A DNA stretch of 64,000 bases from Candidatus Nanoarchaeia archaeon (GCA_028279725.1 JANQNE010000011.1:176028-240027); one strand, 5' to 3'. Numbered from the stretch's first letter, positions 16,821-25,431 are shown. Notes: generated by a model not told the origin, from the letters alone. Numbers and translations are program-made.

Positions 16821-17816
16821 TTATACATATAACCATTTAGGGTTTTTCTTGAACTTGTTCCTGTATTCTGTGACTGTAATGATAGGGGGGCGCTGTTTTT
16901 CCTGGATCTTTATCTCCTTAAGAGAGTAGTTGTCTTTGCTGTCACGCTGGATGACCCTTAGTTTACGTTTTATATCTCTTACAAGGATAAGTTTTCCTAA
17001 TGTGTTTGCTCTTTTAGCGAAGACCTGCAGGATTCCAAATGCCATCTTGCTTAAGCTTGCAAGAGTCTGGTTTCTGTGTACTCTTCTTTTTAGGTCTACC
17101 TGAGCACATTTTCTCAAGCCGAATTTTTTCACTATGTCTATTATTGTTGCTGTCTCAACACCATATCCTGTAAAGAAAGGGATCTTTTCTGCTATTGATC
17201 TTCTCATAGCATATTCTCCTGATAAAGGCTGGATAAAACCAGATAATCTTGGAAAATACATGTTAAATAATGGCCTTATCGTTAGTTCTGTTACTCTTCC
17301 ACCACCTAATGGAACAAGCTCTTTTCCTACTTTTATTGGCCTTTGATAGAATGATTTTGTAAATCCTATGTCTTTATTTGTAAGCAATGGGCCGACTAAT
17401 CCATAAATCCATCTTGTGTGGATATTCTTTATGTCAGCATCTATCCAGACTATTATGTCTCCTTCTGCAAGGAACAGTGATTTCCAAAGGTTTTCTCCTT
17501 TTCCTCTTCCTTTGCCTACTGCTTTAAGATGTTTTTCAGCTGTGAAGAATTTAGCTCCTGCTTTTTCTGAGACCTGTTTTGTCTTGTCTGTGCTTCCTGA
17601 ATCAACAACTATTATCTCATCAACTAATTTTTTCTTTTTGTTCATCAATGGTTTTAGTGTCCTTATTACTTTTCCGACTGTCGCTTCTTCGTTTAAAGTC
17701 GGGATACATACAGAAATCTTCAGCTTTTGCTTTTCTTTTAATTTTACAAGTTTGCCTATATCTTTGAATTCAGCAGACTTAAATTTCCTCTTTTTGAACC
17801 ACTCCTCAACATCCAT
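16821..17816 (-). CDS. gpgS: Glucosyl-3-phosphoglycerate synthase (GT81)
   Basis: 331 residues. The GT-A core is closely like mycobacterial GpgS: SVCIPTLNEEATVGKVI near 34-50, IIVVDSGSTDKT near 68-79, GKGENLWKS, IIVWIDADI (metal-binding acidic motif), LVGPLL, TKSFYQRP, GGGRVTEL, RPLF, QPLSGEYAMRR and GYGVETATIID. The enzyme transfers glucose from a nucleotide sugar to 3-phosphoglycerate, the first step to glucosylglycerate, a compatible solute or precursor. It is on the minus strand ahead of a GT4 gene. The N-terminal 30 residues are basic and extend beyond the bacterial enzyme. The metal motif reads DADI rather than DSDL. Confidence 0.87.
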   Translation of the reverse strand: MDVEEWFKKRKFKSAEFKDIGKLVKLKEKQKLKISVCIPTLNEEATVGKVIRTLKPLMNKKKKLVDEIIVVDSGSTDKTKQVSEKAGAKFFTAEKHLKAVGKGRGKGENLWKSLFLAEGDIIVWIDADIKNIHTRWIYGLVGPLLTNKDIGFTKSFYQRPIKVGKELVPLGGGRVTELTIRPLFNMYFPRLSGFIQPLSGEYAMRRSIAEKIPFFTGYGVETATIIDIVKKFGLRKCAQVDLKRRVHRNQTLASLSKMAFGILQVFAKRANTLGKLILVRDIKRKLRVIQRDSKDNYSLKEIKIQEKQRPPIITVTEYRNKFKKNPKWLYV

Positions 17817-17930
17817 TTTATCAAATGATATTGGATTAGGGTTAATAAAGCTTTTGATTTTGATTACCCACTTTATAATAGGTATTCTTTAATGAAAAGA
17901 TTTTTATAGTGGAGTTTTTTGGTTTGAGGT

Positions 17931-19373
17931 ATGGACATAAACTATTATTCATTACATTATCATATGAAGAAATGTGGAGTTAGGATAGTTATTGAAAACA
18001 TATTTGACTGTCTGAGACTGTATTCTGAAAGCAACCTTAATCTTTTTTATTCTTCAAAATACCAGTCTTTTTCCAAAAGGGATGTTAAAACAATAGACCT
18101 TGAAGGCATAGACTATCTTGAACAGATCTTCAAGAATAAAGAAGAATTGTGGGATAAGGCATTTAAGCTAAAGGAAAGGATAAGAAAGAAATTAGATCTT
18201 TCTAAACCATGTGTTCTGCACTGCCATAATGTTAATCTTTTCAAGAACAGTATACTTGGAGCTGCTTTGCTGCTGCTGGCAAATGATCTAGAAACTGAAG
18301 AATTTGTCATGCTGATGCATGTGCATGATTTTGCTGAAGACAGCAGAGCAGACAGGCTGCATCTTATGATGAACTGTTCCGGGAAAGAAGACAGGATGTT
18401 CGGAACTGAACTTGCATATCCTATCAACAGGAATATTGTCTATTTGACCTTGAACAGCAGAGATTCTAAATTACTTGAGAAACTAGGAATATTCAAGAAC
18501 AGGATATTTTTGTATCCTAATTCTATCAATATCGACTTTTTTTCTTCAAAGCCGCTTAAGAAGAATAATCTTAAAGACCTTATTGCAAAGTTTGCCAAGA
18601 AGAACGGATATACTTTTGACAAGAAAAGGAAGATAATCCTTTCTCCTCTGAAGCCGATCAGGAGGAAGAATATTATCGAAAGTCTTTTGATACTAAATCT
18701 GTTGAACAGCATAAAAGATGAATGGCAGTTTTTGATAACATTAGATGCAGATTCAAAAGCTGATGTAGCTTATGTGAACAGGATAAAGGAATATGTCAAG
18801 AAGAAGAAGCTGCCTGTTGTAATTGGATTTGGATATGACCTGATATCTTCTTCTGAAGAGAGGAAATACAAGAACGGAAAAGTTGTACAGTATAATATGG
18901 TAGATCTTTTTTCAATAGCTGAAACAATAATGACAACTTCCATACTTGAAGGGTTTGGATTTACGTATACAGAAGGATGGCTTGCTGAGAAGAAAGTTGT
19001 TGGCCGGCGTATAGATTTTATATTCAAGGATCTTGAAGCTAACGGGATAAAATTAAATCATTTCTATAACAAGATAATAGTTGATGGAAAGGACTTTAAG
19101 GAATATGACCATAACATGCAGCTTAAGCTTCTTAAGATGATAGATTATAAGAAGCTGCTTAAGCAAAAAGAAGTTAAGAGATTGGTTGATTTTATGAAAG
19201 ACAGCAAGAAGACTGTTCTGAACAACAAGAAAAAGATAGCTGAGAACTATTCTTTGATGGCCTATTACCATAAGCTGAAGAAGATAATAATGAAAGCGAT
19301 GGAGCTTAGGAAAGACAGGAAGAAAAAGTATAAGCTAGACAACAAGAAACTGATAGATTATTTTGAAAGATGA
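17931..19373 (+). CDS. GT4-family glycosyltransferase, paralogue of 15268-16692
   Basis: 480 residues. The GT-B layout matches the other GT4 in the cluster: MHVHDFAEDSRADR, YPNSINIDFF, ILSPLKPIRRKNIIES (RKN motif) and TTSILEGFGFTYTEG with the acidic donor-binding residues. The N-terminal glycine loop is less clear (YHMKKCGVRIVIENI), so acceptor binding may differ. It starts on its own promoter, divergent from GpgS, and its stop overlaps the HAD hydrolase start (ATGA), so the two are coupled. The pair fits a glycosyltransferase followed by the phosphatase that removes the phosphate of a phosphoglycerate-linked sugar; this is inference from context. Confidence 0.75.
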   Translation: MDINYYSLHYHMKKCGVRIVIENIFDCLRLYSESNLNLFYSSKYQSFSKRDVKTIDLEGIDYLEQIFKNKEELWDKAFKLKERIRKKLDLSKPCVLHCHNVNLFKNSILGAALLLLANDLETEEFVMLMHVHDFAEDSRADRLHLMMNCSGKEDRMFGTELAYPINRNIVYLTLNSRDSKLLEKLGIFKNRIFLYPNSINIDFFSSKPLKKNNLKDLIAKFAKKNGYTFDKKRKIILSPLKPIRRKNIIESLLILNLLNSIKDEWQFLITLDADSKADVAYVNRIKEYVKKKKLPVVIGFGYDLISSSEERKYKNGKVVQYNMVDLFSIAETIMTTSILEGFGFTYTEGWLAEKKVVGRRIDFIFKDLEANGIKLNHFYNKIIVDGKDFKEYDHNMQLKLLKMIDYKKLLKQKEVKRLVDFMKDSKKTVLNNKKKIAENYSLMAYYHKLKKIIMKAMELRKDRKKKYKLDNKKLIDYFER

Positions 19374-20104
19374 TACAGGCAGTTATTTTTGATATCTATG
19401 GCACTTTAGTGTATTATAATCTTGGAGATGTAGATGATATTGTAAGAAGAAAAGAAGAGACCAAGAAGGCTTTCAGGAAGGCAGCTAAAGTTTTTAAGTT
19501 TGATAAACCTGATGAAGTTTATGAAAGATGGGTTGAAGAGATCAATAAAGAGCAGCAAAGAAAGAAGAAAAGAGGAGTTAAGAATCCTGAAGTTGTTATA
19601 GAGAAGATATGGATGAAGACTTTAGGTTGCAGTGAGAATAAGGGAAGGAAGATCGCTTTGTTTATGGAAGAGAAAGAGAATAATCCTAGGCTTTTTCCTG
19701 GTGTGAAAAAGTGCCTTACTGATTTGAAGAAAAAAGGATTGAAGTTGGGGATACTGTCAAATGCCCAGTTCTATACTAAGATAATGATGGAAAAGAATCT
19801 TAAGAGAAAGATGGAGTATTTCTTTGATAAAGATATGGAATTATATTCATTTAGGTTAGGTTATTCTAAACCAAATCCAAAAGGTTTTGAGATACTGAAG
19901 AAAAGGCTGAGGAAACATAAAATCAAGCCAAGTGAAACGTTGTTTGTCGGAAATGATACATTGAAAGACATATGGGCTGCTAAGAAAGCTGGGCTGAAGA
20001 CCTGCCTTTATGTATGTTCTCAGACATATTATAAGAAAAAGGTCAAGCCTGACTACAAGGTTAAGGATCTTAGGGATATTATAAAGATAGTAGAAAAAGC
20101 TTAA
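19370..20104 (+). CDS. HAD-superfamily hydrolase, candidate sugar-phosphoglycerate phosphatase
   Basis: 244 residues. HAD motif I is FDIYGTL near residues 7-13, motif II LGILSNAQ, motif III near KPNPKGF and motif IV FVGNDTLKDIWAAKKAG. The nucleophile Asp is present but the second acid is Tyr (DIYGT), a form usual in haloacid-dehalogenase-like members; it does not rule out phosphatase activity. A long basic cap follows motif I. Coupling by a four-base overlap to the upstream GT4 gene suggests that it dephosphorylates the product of the cluster, a role that GpgP or MggB plays elsewhere. That role is inferred. Confidence 0.75.
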   Translation: MIQAVIFDIYGTLVYYNLGDVDDIVRRKEETKKAFRKAAKVFKFDKPDEVYERWVEEINKEQQRKKKRGVKNPEVVIEKIWMKTLGCSENKGRKIALFMEEKENNPRLFPGVKKCLTDLKKKGLKLGILSNAQFYTKIMMEKNLKRKMEYFFDKDMELYSFRLGYSKPNPKGFEILKKRLRKHKIKPSETLFVGNDTLKDIWAAKKAGLKTCLYVCSQTYYKKKVKPDYKVKDLRDIIKIVEKA

Positions 20105-20138
20105 ATTTATTCTTATAGGAATATTTCTGTCAAGAGTA

Positions 20139-20146
20139 TTTATAAA
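20139..20146 (+). promoter_or_regulatory. TATA box of the gene at 20169
   Basis: TTTATAAA centred about 26.5 bases before ATG 20169; this favours that start over the in-frame GTG at 20151, which would lie inside the promoter region. Confidence 0.55.
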
Positions 20147-20168
20147 TGAAGTGGTTGTTCTTGTGCCT

Positions 20169-20852
20169 ATGGGCTTTAGATTTACACCGAGAATAAGCGA
20201 TAGGTTTGATGAGATTGCAGAAAGATATAGAGATGAAGTATTTGATGTAGATAGAATCAGGGAGCAAGTCAGACAAGATCTTAAAGAAGGTGTTAAGCCA
20301 GAGTATGCTCTTTCAAGGATCCCTTATTCTGTCCTGCAGAGGCAGCTTAGAGCATCTGCTAAAGAGCAGATAAGGAATGGAGGATTTAATCATCTTACAA
20401 ACAAGAAAAGGAATGTTGAGAATGGACTTTACAGAGTTGAGCTATTGGTGAGATTTCCCTGCGGTTTTGCTTTTGATCCAGAAAAGAGTGTGTATAATCA
20501 AAGAGGAAAGTATAGTGAAAAACGTGTTCCTTATAAGATCAATGCTGCAGATAAGCAGTTGATCGGGATAATACATGGAACATTTCCTGACTTTGACATA
20601 TCAAAAGGATTTGAGGAGAGATCTCATGACTATTATGGGGTTGGGCAGCTGATTGAAGAGCCTTTTTTGAGGATGTTTTATGGTGGAGGAATATCCAGGC
20701 CAAAGAGAGATAAGGTTAGTGCTTCAGTTGTCGACAGGGCTGATGTCCACCAGTCATTAAGAGATGCTAATTATGGGGAAGCTGTCAAGATAATGCTATC
20801 TTCGATAGATAATTCATTGGGCAACAAAAAAGCTTATAAAATAGTTGCTTAA
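20169..20852 (+). CDS. Hypothetical protein (227 aa)
   Basis: Unrecognised soluble protein beginning MGFRFTPRISDRFDEIAER. It is rich in Arg, Lys, Asp and Glu, with a helical N-terminal third and a mixed second half (VELLVRFPCGFAFDPEKS). No Cys-based metal site, signal peptide or membrane helix. It has its own leaderless promoter and is followed after 35 bases by metK with a strong AAAGGTGG ribosome binding site, so the two may be co-transcribed. Function unknown. Confidence 0.6.
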   Translation: MGFRFTPRISDRFDEIAERYRDEVFDVDRIREQVRQDLKEGVKPEYALSRIPYSVLQRQLRASAKEQIRNGGFNHLTNKKRNVENGLYRVELLVRFPCGFAFDPEKSVYNQRGKYSEKRVPYKINAADKQLIGIIHGTFPDFDISKGFEERSHDYYGVGQLIEEPFLRMFYGGGISRPKRDKVSASVVDRADVHQSLRDANYGEAVKIMLSSIDNSLGNKKAYKIVA

Positions 20853-20887
20853 AGTATAAGATAATAAAACAAAAAGGTGGTTAAAAA

Positions 20888-22105
20888 ATGGAAGGAAAAT
20901 ATTTGTTTACATCTGAGTCAGTGACTGAAGGTCACCCGGATAAAATGTGTGATAAGATTTCTGATGCAATACTGGATGCTATCTATGAGCAGGATAACCA
21001 GGCAAGAGTTGCTTGTGAATCTTTCTCAAAGACTGGGATGGTGTTGGTAGGCGGAGAGATCACAACAAAAGCTTATGTCAATATTCCTAGTGTTGTAAGG
21101 AATACGATCAAGGAGATCGGCTACACTAAATCAGAGTATGGTATAGAGAATGAGACATGCGCTGTTTTGGTGCATCTTGAAGAGCAATCTCCTGATATAG
21201 CTCAGGGTGTTGATGCTGCAGAAGCTGAAGGAAAAGAAGGCGGAGCAGAACAAGGAGCAGGAGATCAGGGGATGATGTTTGGTTATGCTACAAACGAAAC
21301 AGAGAACTTCATGCCTTTGCCTATAGATCTTGCTCACAGATTAACTGAGAAGCTAGCTGAAGTAAGAAAGAAAGAAGAGCTGAAGTATCTAAGACCTGAC
21401 GGAAAATCACAGGTTACTGTTGAGTATGAAAAAGGCAAGCCTTTGAGAGTCCATACTGTTGTCATTTCAACACAGCATGATGAAGGATATACTCATGATG
21501 ATATCAAGAAAGATATCATAGAGAAGGTTATCAAGCCAGTTTGTGATAAGTGGTTAGATGATGATACAATCTATCATGTTAATCCAACAGGAAAATTCGT
21601 TAGAGGTGGACCTTTTGCTGATGCTGGGTTAACGGGAAGAAAGATCATAGTTGATACATACGGCGGACATGGAAGCCATGGTGGAGGAGCTTTTTCAGGA
21701 AAAGATCCAAGCAAAGTTGATAGATCAGCCGCTTATGCAGGAAGATATATCGCAAAGAATATTGTTGCAGCCGGCTTAGCAGACAAATGTGAAGTACAGC
21801 TTGCTTATGCGATCGGAATTGCTGATCCTGTAAGCATCTTTGTAGAGACATTCGGAACTAACAGGATTTCTATCGAGAAGATTGTTGAATTGGTGAAGAA
21901 GCATTTTCCTTTGAAGCCAGCAGACATACTTAAAGAACTGGACCTTAGAAGACCGATCTATAAGAAGACTGCTGCTTACGGACACTTCGGAAGAAATGAT
22001 CCAGACTTTACATGGGAGAAGCTAGACAGAGTTGATCTTCTTAAGAATGAAGCTGGACCGCTTTCTGAACCAGAGAAAACTGGAGAAGAAGTTCCATTAG
22101 ACTAA
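20888..22105 (+). CDS. metK: S-adenosylmethionine synthase, bacterial type
   Basis: 405 residues. Family motifs: [20 protein letters not shown] near 11-30, [13 protein letters not shown] near 120 and [20 protein letters not shown] near 260-280, followed by RSAAYAGRY. The enzyme makes S-adenosylmethionine from methionine and ATP. Most archaea have a distant archaeal-type enzyme; this one is clearly the bacterial/eukaryotic MetK form, which suggests acquisition by transfer. Products feed the several methyltransferases of the window, and MTAP/APRT nearby recycle the adenine part. A long T-rich stretch follows the stop. Confidence 0.95.
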   Translation: MEGKYLFTSESVTEGHPDKMCDKISDAILDAIYEQDNQARVACESFSKTGMVLVGGEITTKAYVNIPSVVRNTIKEIGYTKSEYGIENETCAVLVHLEEQSPDIAQGVDAAEAEGKEGGAEQGAGDQGMMFGYATNETENFMPLPIDLAHRLTEKLAEVRKKEELKYLRPDGKSQVTVEYEKGKPLRVHTVVISTQHDEGYTHDDIKKDIIEKVIKPVCDKWLDDDTIYHVNPTGKFVRGGPFADAGLTGRKIIVDTYGGHGSHGGGAFSGKDPSKVDRSAAYAGRYIAKNIVAAGLADKCEVQLAYAIGIADPVSIFVETFGTNRISIEKIVELVKKHFPLKPADILKELDLRRPIYKKTAAYGHFGRNDPDFTWEKLDRVDLLKNEAGPLSEPEKTGEEVPLD

Positions 22106-22112
22106 AAAGAAA

Positions 22113-22125
22113 TTTTTTATTTTTT
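22113..22125 (+). terminator. T-rich terminator after metK
   Basis: Two runs of six or five T residues (TTTTTTATTTTT) begin eight bases after the metK stop; T-tracts are the usual archaeal terminator. The convergent gene ends just beyond it. Confidence 0.5.
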
Positions 22126-22126
22126 C

Positions 22127-22897
22127 TTATTTATTTACTGGTATGATCTTTTCTGGCCTTTTGTTTATTTCTGCAAGAACCTCTGGCTGAGCTTCAACTC
22201 TTTTGCCGTTTGCCTGATATGTGTTGTCGTTGTATTGCAATACATTAAGACCATTTTTTGCTGCGACATAAAGAACAATCTGAGGATGAAACATCTTCAT
22301 GCTCTCTTCAGGCATAACATCATCTATATATCTTGCATCTTCTTTGTGTGCAAGGTATCTTGTTACCCTGTTATCTAATCCAACTGAAGATCTTAACAGT
22401 GCTTCTTGAGGTACTGTCTCTCTGACTGTCTCCTCTGAAGGTATAAGCATTGCTTTCATATATGTGTCATTTATTACTTTTTCATCTTTTGGAATCTGTT
22501 TTTTTGCTCCTTTGAATCCATATTCATCTGTAACCTTTTGTCTTGCTTCTTCTGAGAATAATCTGTTGAAATCTTCTTTTGGCAGCATAAGCATGCCGTA
22601 GATGTTTGTTGCTGAAGGATCATTTCCTGATTCCTTCCACATCTCTGCAAGATTTTTTAGTTTTTTATAGCCGCCATCATCTTTTGGCGTTTCTGGCTGA
22701 GAATATTTTGCTCTTATCTTATCAAAAACTTCAATACCATAATTGAACATTCCTTCCTGCTGTAATTCTGTAGCTGCAGCAACTATGGCTTCATTAGAAT
22801 CATCTTTGGCATGTTCTACAACTCTTCTTTCAAGATCCCATAGAATTCTCTCTTCTTTAGAAAGTCCTGCTGGGGGCTTTAAAAAATCTGTTAACAT
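22127..22897 (-). CDS. Hypothetical protein (256 aa)
   Basis: Not recognised. The protein is soluble, acidic to neutral and largely helical, with tetratricopeptide-like spacing in its first half (AIVAAATELQQEGMFNYGIE, then LAEMWKESGND) but without a convincing TPR consensus. The start at 22897 is preceded by a GAGGACGTGAG ribosome-binding-like stretch. A perfect 7-bp palindrome at 22934-22953 lies in the promoter region and may be an operator. It is separated from the GHKL ATPase gene by 61 bases on the same strand but seems to have its own promoter. Confidence 0.55.
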   Translation of the reverse strand: MLTDFLKPPAGLSKEERILWDLERRVVEHAKDDSNEAIVAAATELQQEGMFNYGIEVFDKIRAKYSQPETPKDDGGYKKLKNLAEMWKESGNDPSATNIYGMLMLPKEDFNRLFSEEARQKVTDEYGFKGAKKQIPKDEKVINDTYMKAMLIPSEETVRETVPQEALLRSSVGLDNRVTRYLAHKEDARYIDDVMPEESMKMFHPQIVLYVAAKNGLNVLQYNDNTYQANGKRVEAQPEVLAEINKRPEKIIPVNK

Positions 22898-22933
22898 CTC
22901 ACGTCCTCTTTTCTCTACTGATTTATCCCCAAC

Positions 22934-22953
22934 AGTATACTAAAATGTATACT
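22934..22953 (-). promoter_or_regulatory. Perfect inverted repeat in a promoter (possible operator)
   Basis: AGTATAC and GTATACT flank a 6-bp spacer. The site overlaps the AT-rich promoter region about 37 bases upstream of the start at 22897, the expected place for a repressor to block TBP or TFB. Confidence 0.4.
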
Positions 22954-22958
22954 AATAT

Positions 22959-23660
22959 TTAAGTTTTTCGTTGTTTTTCCATATAGGTGACGTTTCCTAC
23001 TCCTTTTTTGTGATAATGATAAGCTTTATCCATGCCTCTGCCGAGCGTGTATAATCCAACTCCTCCAGTGGGTTTGCCTAATTCGATCCTTTTCTTATCC
23101 ATACTCATAAGCAGGTCGTTGAATTCCTTTAAAGGCATATTCTTTGATTCAGTCCCTTTTTCTATAAGCCTGTTTACATTCTTCTTGCATGGGAAAGCAG
23201 CCTGATCAATAACTTCAGCTGCAAACTTTTTACCGTCATATTCATAGTTTACTGTGACTATCTTTGAAGAATCCAGTTCATTTCCATGCTTTTGTGCGTT
23301 CTTGATCACTTCATATATCATAAAATGAAGACTATAGTAGTTGAACCCTTTATTTCCTGTATCTTTTTTTATCTCTTCTACTATGTTGTTTGCACAATCA
23401 TGAGCCCATTGGCTTAATGCCCCATCTAATGCAAGATCCAGCTTATCTGCCATATTTATCTTTATCGATCTTGCAATATTTTTGTAGATATTTGATGAGC
23501 TGCTCCTATAAATAGGCTCTCTTAAGATCTTTTTGTCTAGAATCTCTTCCAATTCTGCATCCAGAGGACCACCTAATTCTTTTTCTACAAACTGGGTCTT
23601 GTCTGGACCTATTAAATTAAAGCTTCTTCTGGTTACTTTTTCAGTCAATGTGTTTTCCAT
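22959..23660 (-). CDS. GHKL (anti-sigma factor/RsbW-like) ATPase domain protein
   Basis: 233 residues. The second half has the Bergerat-fold motifs: N-box IYEVIKNAQKHGNE near 128-141, a G1-like VIDQAAFPCK near 165, and G2-like GKPTGGVGLYTLGRGMDKAY near 196-215. This combination resembles the HATPase_c_2 branch (RsbW/SpoIIAB and stand-alone serine kinases) more than histidine kinases, because there is no H-box. The first 90 residues are unassigned. It is the last gene in the reverse operon MTAP, tautomerase, APRT, small protein, this. A STAS-like protein at 13186 could be a partner, but the two are far apart. Confidence 0.6.
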   Translation of the reverse strand: MENTLTEKVTRRSFNLIGPDKTQFVEKELGGPLDAELEEILDKKILREPIYRSSSSNIYKNIARSIKINMADKLDLALDGALSQWAHDCANNIVEEIKKDTGNKGFNYYSLHFMIYEVIKNAQKHGNELDSSKIVTVNYEYDGKKFAAEVIDQAAFPCKKNVNRLIEKGTESKNMPLKEFNDLLMSMDKKRIELGKPTGGVGLYTLGRGMDKAYHYHKKGVGNVTYMEKQRKT

Positions 23661-23694
23661 GCTCTTGTTGGAGTCTAGAAGTCGTATATAAAGC

Positions 23695-23877
23695 TTACTT
23701 CTTGAAAGCTCTTTTTTCCAACGGCATCTCTCTTAACTTGATGTTTTCTTCTAATCTGTTGATTATGAAGTTTGAATCCATAGTTTTTAGGTCTAAGATA
23801 TCTGAATTAGTGGGTTGTATCTCGCTTTCCATCGCTTTTAGTCTTGGTTTTTCTGGTTTTATCTTGATTTTACTCAC
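23695..23877 (-). CDS. Small Lys-rich protein (60 aa)
   Basis: GTG at 23877 lies inside the last codons of apt, with GGAG about ten bases upstream. The product starts (M)SKIKIKPEKPRLKA and has a helical C-terminal half (FIINRLEENIKLREM). No known family. The position between two genes of one operon, the overlap with apt, and its frame continuing to just before the GHKL gene make it a likely real gene. An internal ATG at 23832 would give a 45-residue product. Confidence 0.5.
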   Translation of the reverse strand: MSKIKIKPEKPRLKAMESEIQPTNSDILDLKTMDSNFIINRLEENIKLREMPLEKRAFKK

Positions 23878-24400
23878 CTTCAAACTCCACAAGATTGAAT
23901 ACTTTATAACCTTTTCCCTCTAGTTTCTTTTTTCCGCCAACTTCAGGCAGATCAACTATGAAAGCGCATTCTATTATATCTCCACCCAATCTTTTTATCA
24001 GGTCTGCTGCAGCAAGAGCTGTACCACCAGTTGCAAGCAAATCGTCAATAAGGAGTATCTTTTCGCCTTCTTTGACTGCATCTGCATGGATCTCTATAGT
24101 ATCCTGTCCATATTCAAGATCATATGTTATGCTTTCTGTCTTGAATGGAAGTTTTCCTTTTTTTCTTAATAGGACACAGCCTGTTCCTAGTTCATGTGCA
24201 AGAACACCTGCTAAGATAAATCCTCTTGCTTCTATTCCTGCAACTGCGTTGATTTCTGTATCTTGATATCTTTCTTTAAGCTCTTTTACAACATCTTTAA
24301 GGCCTTGTGCGTCTTGTAGAAGAGTAGTTATGTCTCTGAACATTATCCCTTGTTTTGGGAAATGTGGGATTGTTCGAATCTTTGCTTTTATGTGCTCCAT
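23870..24400 (-). CDS. apt: Adenine phosphoribosyltransferase
   Basis: 176 residues with the type I phosphoribosyltransferase PRPP-binding motif ILLIDDLLATGGTALAA near 118-134, the APRT features FPKQGIMFRDIT near 13-24, AGIEARGFILAG near 55-66 and LRKKGKLPF near 78-86. It converts adenine and PRPP to AMP. It lies directly downstream of MTAP and the tautomerase gene, so adenine released from methylthioadenosine can be salvaged at once. Start at 24400 is two bases after the tautomerase stop. Confidence 0.93.
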   Translation of the reverse strand: MEHIKAKIRTIPHFPKQGIMFRDITTLLQDAQGLKDVVKELKERYQDTEINAVAGIEARGFILAGVLAHELGTGCVLLRKKGKLPFKTESITYDLEYGQDTIEIHADAVKEGEKILLIDDLLATGGTALAAADLIKRLGGDIIECAFIVDLPEVGGKKKLEGKGYKVFNLVEFEGE

Positions 24401-24402
24401 CT

Positions 24403-24582
24403 TTACTCCAGCTGTTTTCCGCCAAGAACCCAGTTCTCTCTTTCTAAGTCATCAATCTGAACCCAGACTTTTTCTTTTGATTTTCCAAGAACTTCTGATA
24501 CTGTGTCTGCTATCTTGTCTCCAAGCTCTGCTTTCTTTTCTTTTGAAAGCTTTCCAGCGTTTTTTATGTTTACAAATGGCAT
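24403..24582 (-). CDS. 4-oxalocrotonate tautomerase family protein (59 aa)
   Basis: The product begins MPFVNIKNAGKLSKEKKAEL, giving the N-terminal Pro after Met removal that is the catalytic base of the 4-OT/macrophage inhibitory factor superfamily, then a helix (LGDKIADTVSEVLG) and the strand KVWVQIDDL with ENWVLGGK at the end. Length, about 60 residues, is exactly that of 4-OT subunits. Its start is preceded by GGTGA from the end of the MTAP gene, and it fits between MTAP and apt with no gap. A role in processing keto/enol intermediates of methylthioribose metabolism is conceivable but only a contextual guess. Confidence 0.85.
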   Translation of the reverse strand: MPFVNIKNAGKLSKEKKAELGDKIADTVSEVLGKSKEKVWVQIDDLERENWVLGGKQLE

Positions 24583-24583
24583 T

Positions 24584-25333
24584 TTATTTCACCTTTGGTA
24601 TTGTGTTGATCAATAGATCTGTTACTTTTTTTACGTTTTCTCCGAAGACTTTGAGGATCTCTTCCCATGTAACTGGTGCTTCGTCTGTCTTCCAGCAGTC
24701 ATAGTCTGTTGACATTGCTACAGCTGCATAAGGTATTCCTGCTTCGTTTGCTAATATTGCTTCTGGTGCGATGCTCATGTTGATAACATCTGCACCCCAT
24801 TGCCTGAACATGTTTGATTCTGCTCTTGTTGAGAATCTTGGACCTTCGATTGTTACAACTGTTCCTTTTTCATGTACCTTTAATTTAAGTTCATTTGATG
24901 TTTCAATGAATGCTTTTCTAAGATCTTCATTAAATGGATCTGCCATGCCTGTGTGTTTTGCATCATCTGACTGGAACTCGTCATAGAAAGAAAGTTTTCT
25001 TAGTCTTGTGAAATCTATGAACTGGTCTAAGATAACAAAATCTCCTCTTCCTATTTCCTGTCTTAATGAACCGCATGCAGTTGTTGCAAGAATATGTGTG
25101 CATCCTTGGTCTTTTAATGCCTGAATGTTTGCTCTGTTGTTAACATGTGTAGGCGGGATAGTGTGATGTCTTCCGTGCCTTGCTAAGAGGACAATGTCTA
25201 CTCCATTTATCTTTCCGATTTTTAAGTCTGAAGAAGGCTTTCCATAAGGGGTTTCTACTTCTAATTGTTCTGGATTTTCTAAAATATCTGGATTGTCCAA
25301 CCCAGAACCCCCGATGATTCCAATCTTAACCAT
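24584..25333 (-). CDS. mtnP: S-methyl-5'-thioadenosine phosphorylase
   Basis: 249 residues of the MTAP/PNP family: [10 protein letters not shown] near residues 4-13 (phosphate loop), [13 protein letters not shown] near 49-61, [36 protein letters not shown] near 160-176, [18 protein letters not shown] and STDYDCW. The Asp in STDYD selects adenine-type bases. It cleaves methylthioadenosine, a by-product of polyamine synthesis and other SAM reactions, to adenine and methylthioribose 1-phosphate. First gene of the operon that continues with the tautomerase, apt and two more genes. Confidence 0.9.
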   Translation of the reverse strand: MVKIGIIGGSGLDNPDILENPEQLEVETPYGKPSSDLKIGKINGVDIVLLARHGRHHTIPPTHVNNRANIQALKDQGCTHILATTACGSLRQEIGRGDFVILDQFIDFTRLRKLSFYDEFQSDDAKHTGMADPFNEDLRKAFIETSNELKLKVHEKGTVVTIEGPRFSTRAESNMFRQWGADVINMSIAPEAILANEAGIPYAAVAMSTDYDCWKTDEAPVTWEEILKVFGENVKKVTDLLINTIPKVK

Positions 25334-25403
25334 AGAAGTGATTTATTTTTTGGTTATTTAAATAATTTTACTTTTTACTACCGACTTTGGACTGCAAAAA
25401 GTA

Positions 25404-25411
25404 TTTATAAT
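25404..25411 (+). promoter_or_regulatory. TATA box of the gene at 25432
   Basis: TTTATAAT centred about 24.5 bases before the GTG at 25432; it supports GTG as a leaderless start. Confidence 0.45.
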
Positions 25412-25431
25412 CTGAGTTTTGTTTTGATATT

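Noticed and set aside
24366..24380. GTTCGAATC resembling the T-arm of a tRNA
   Set aside because: It is inside the apt coding frame and there are no acceptor stem partners or anticodon arm around it. No tRNA gene was found elsewhere.
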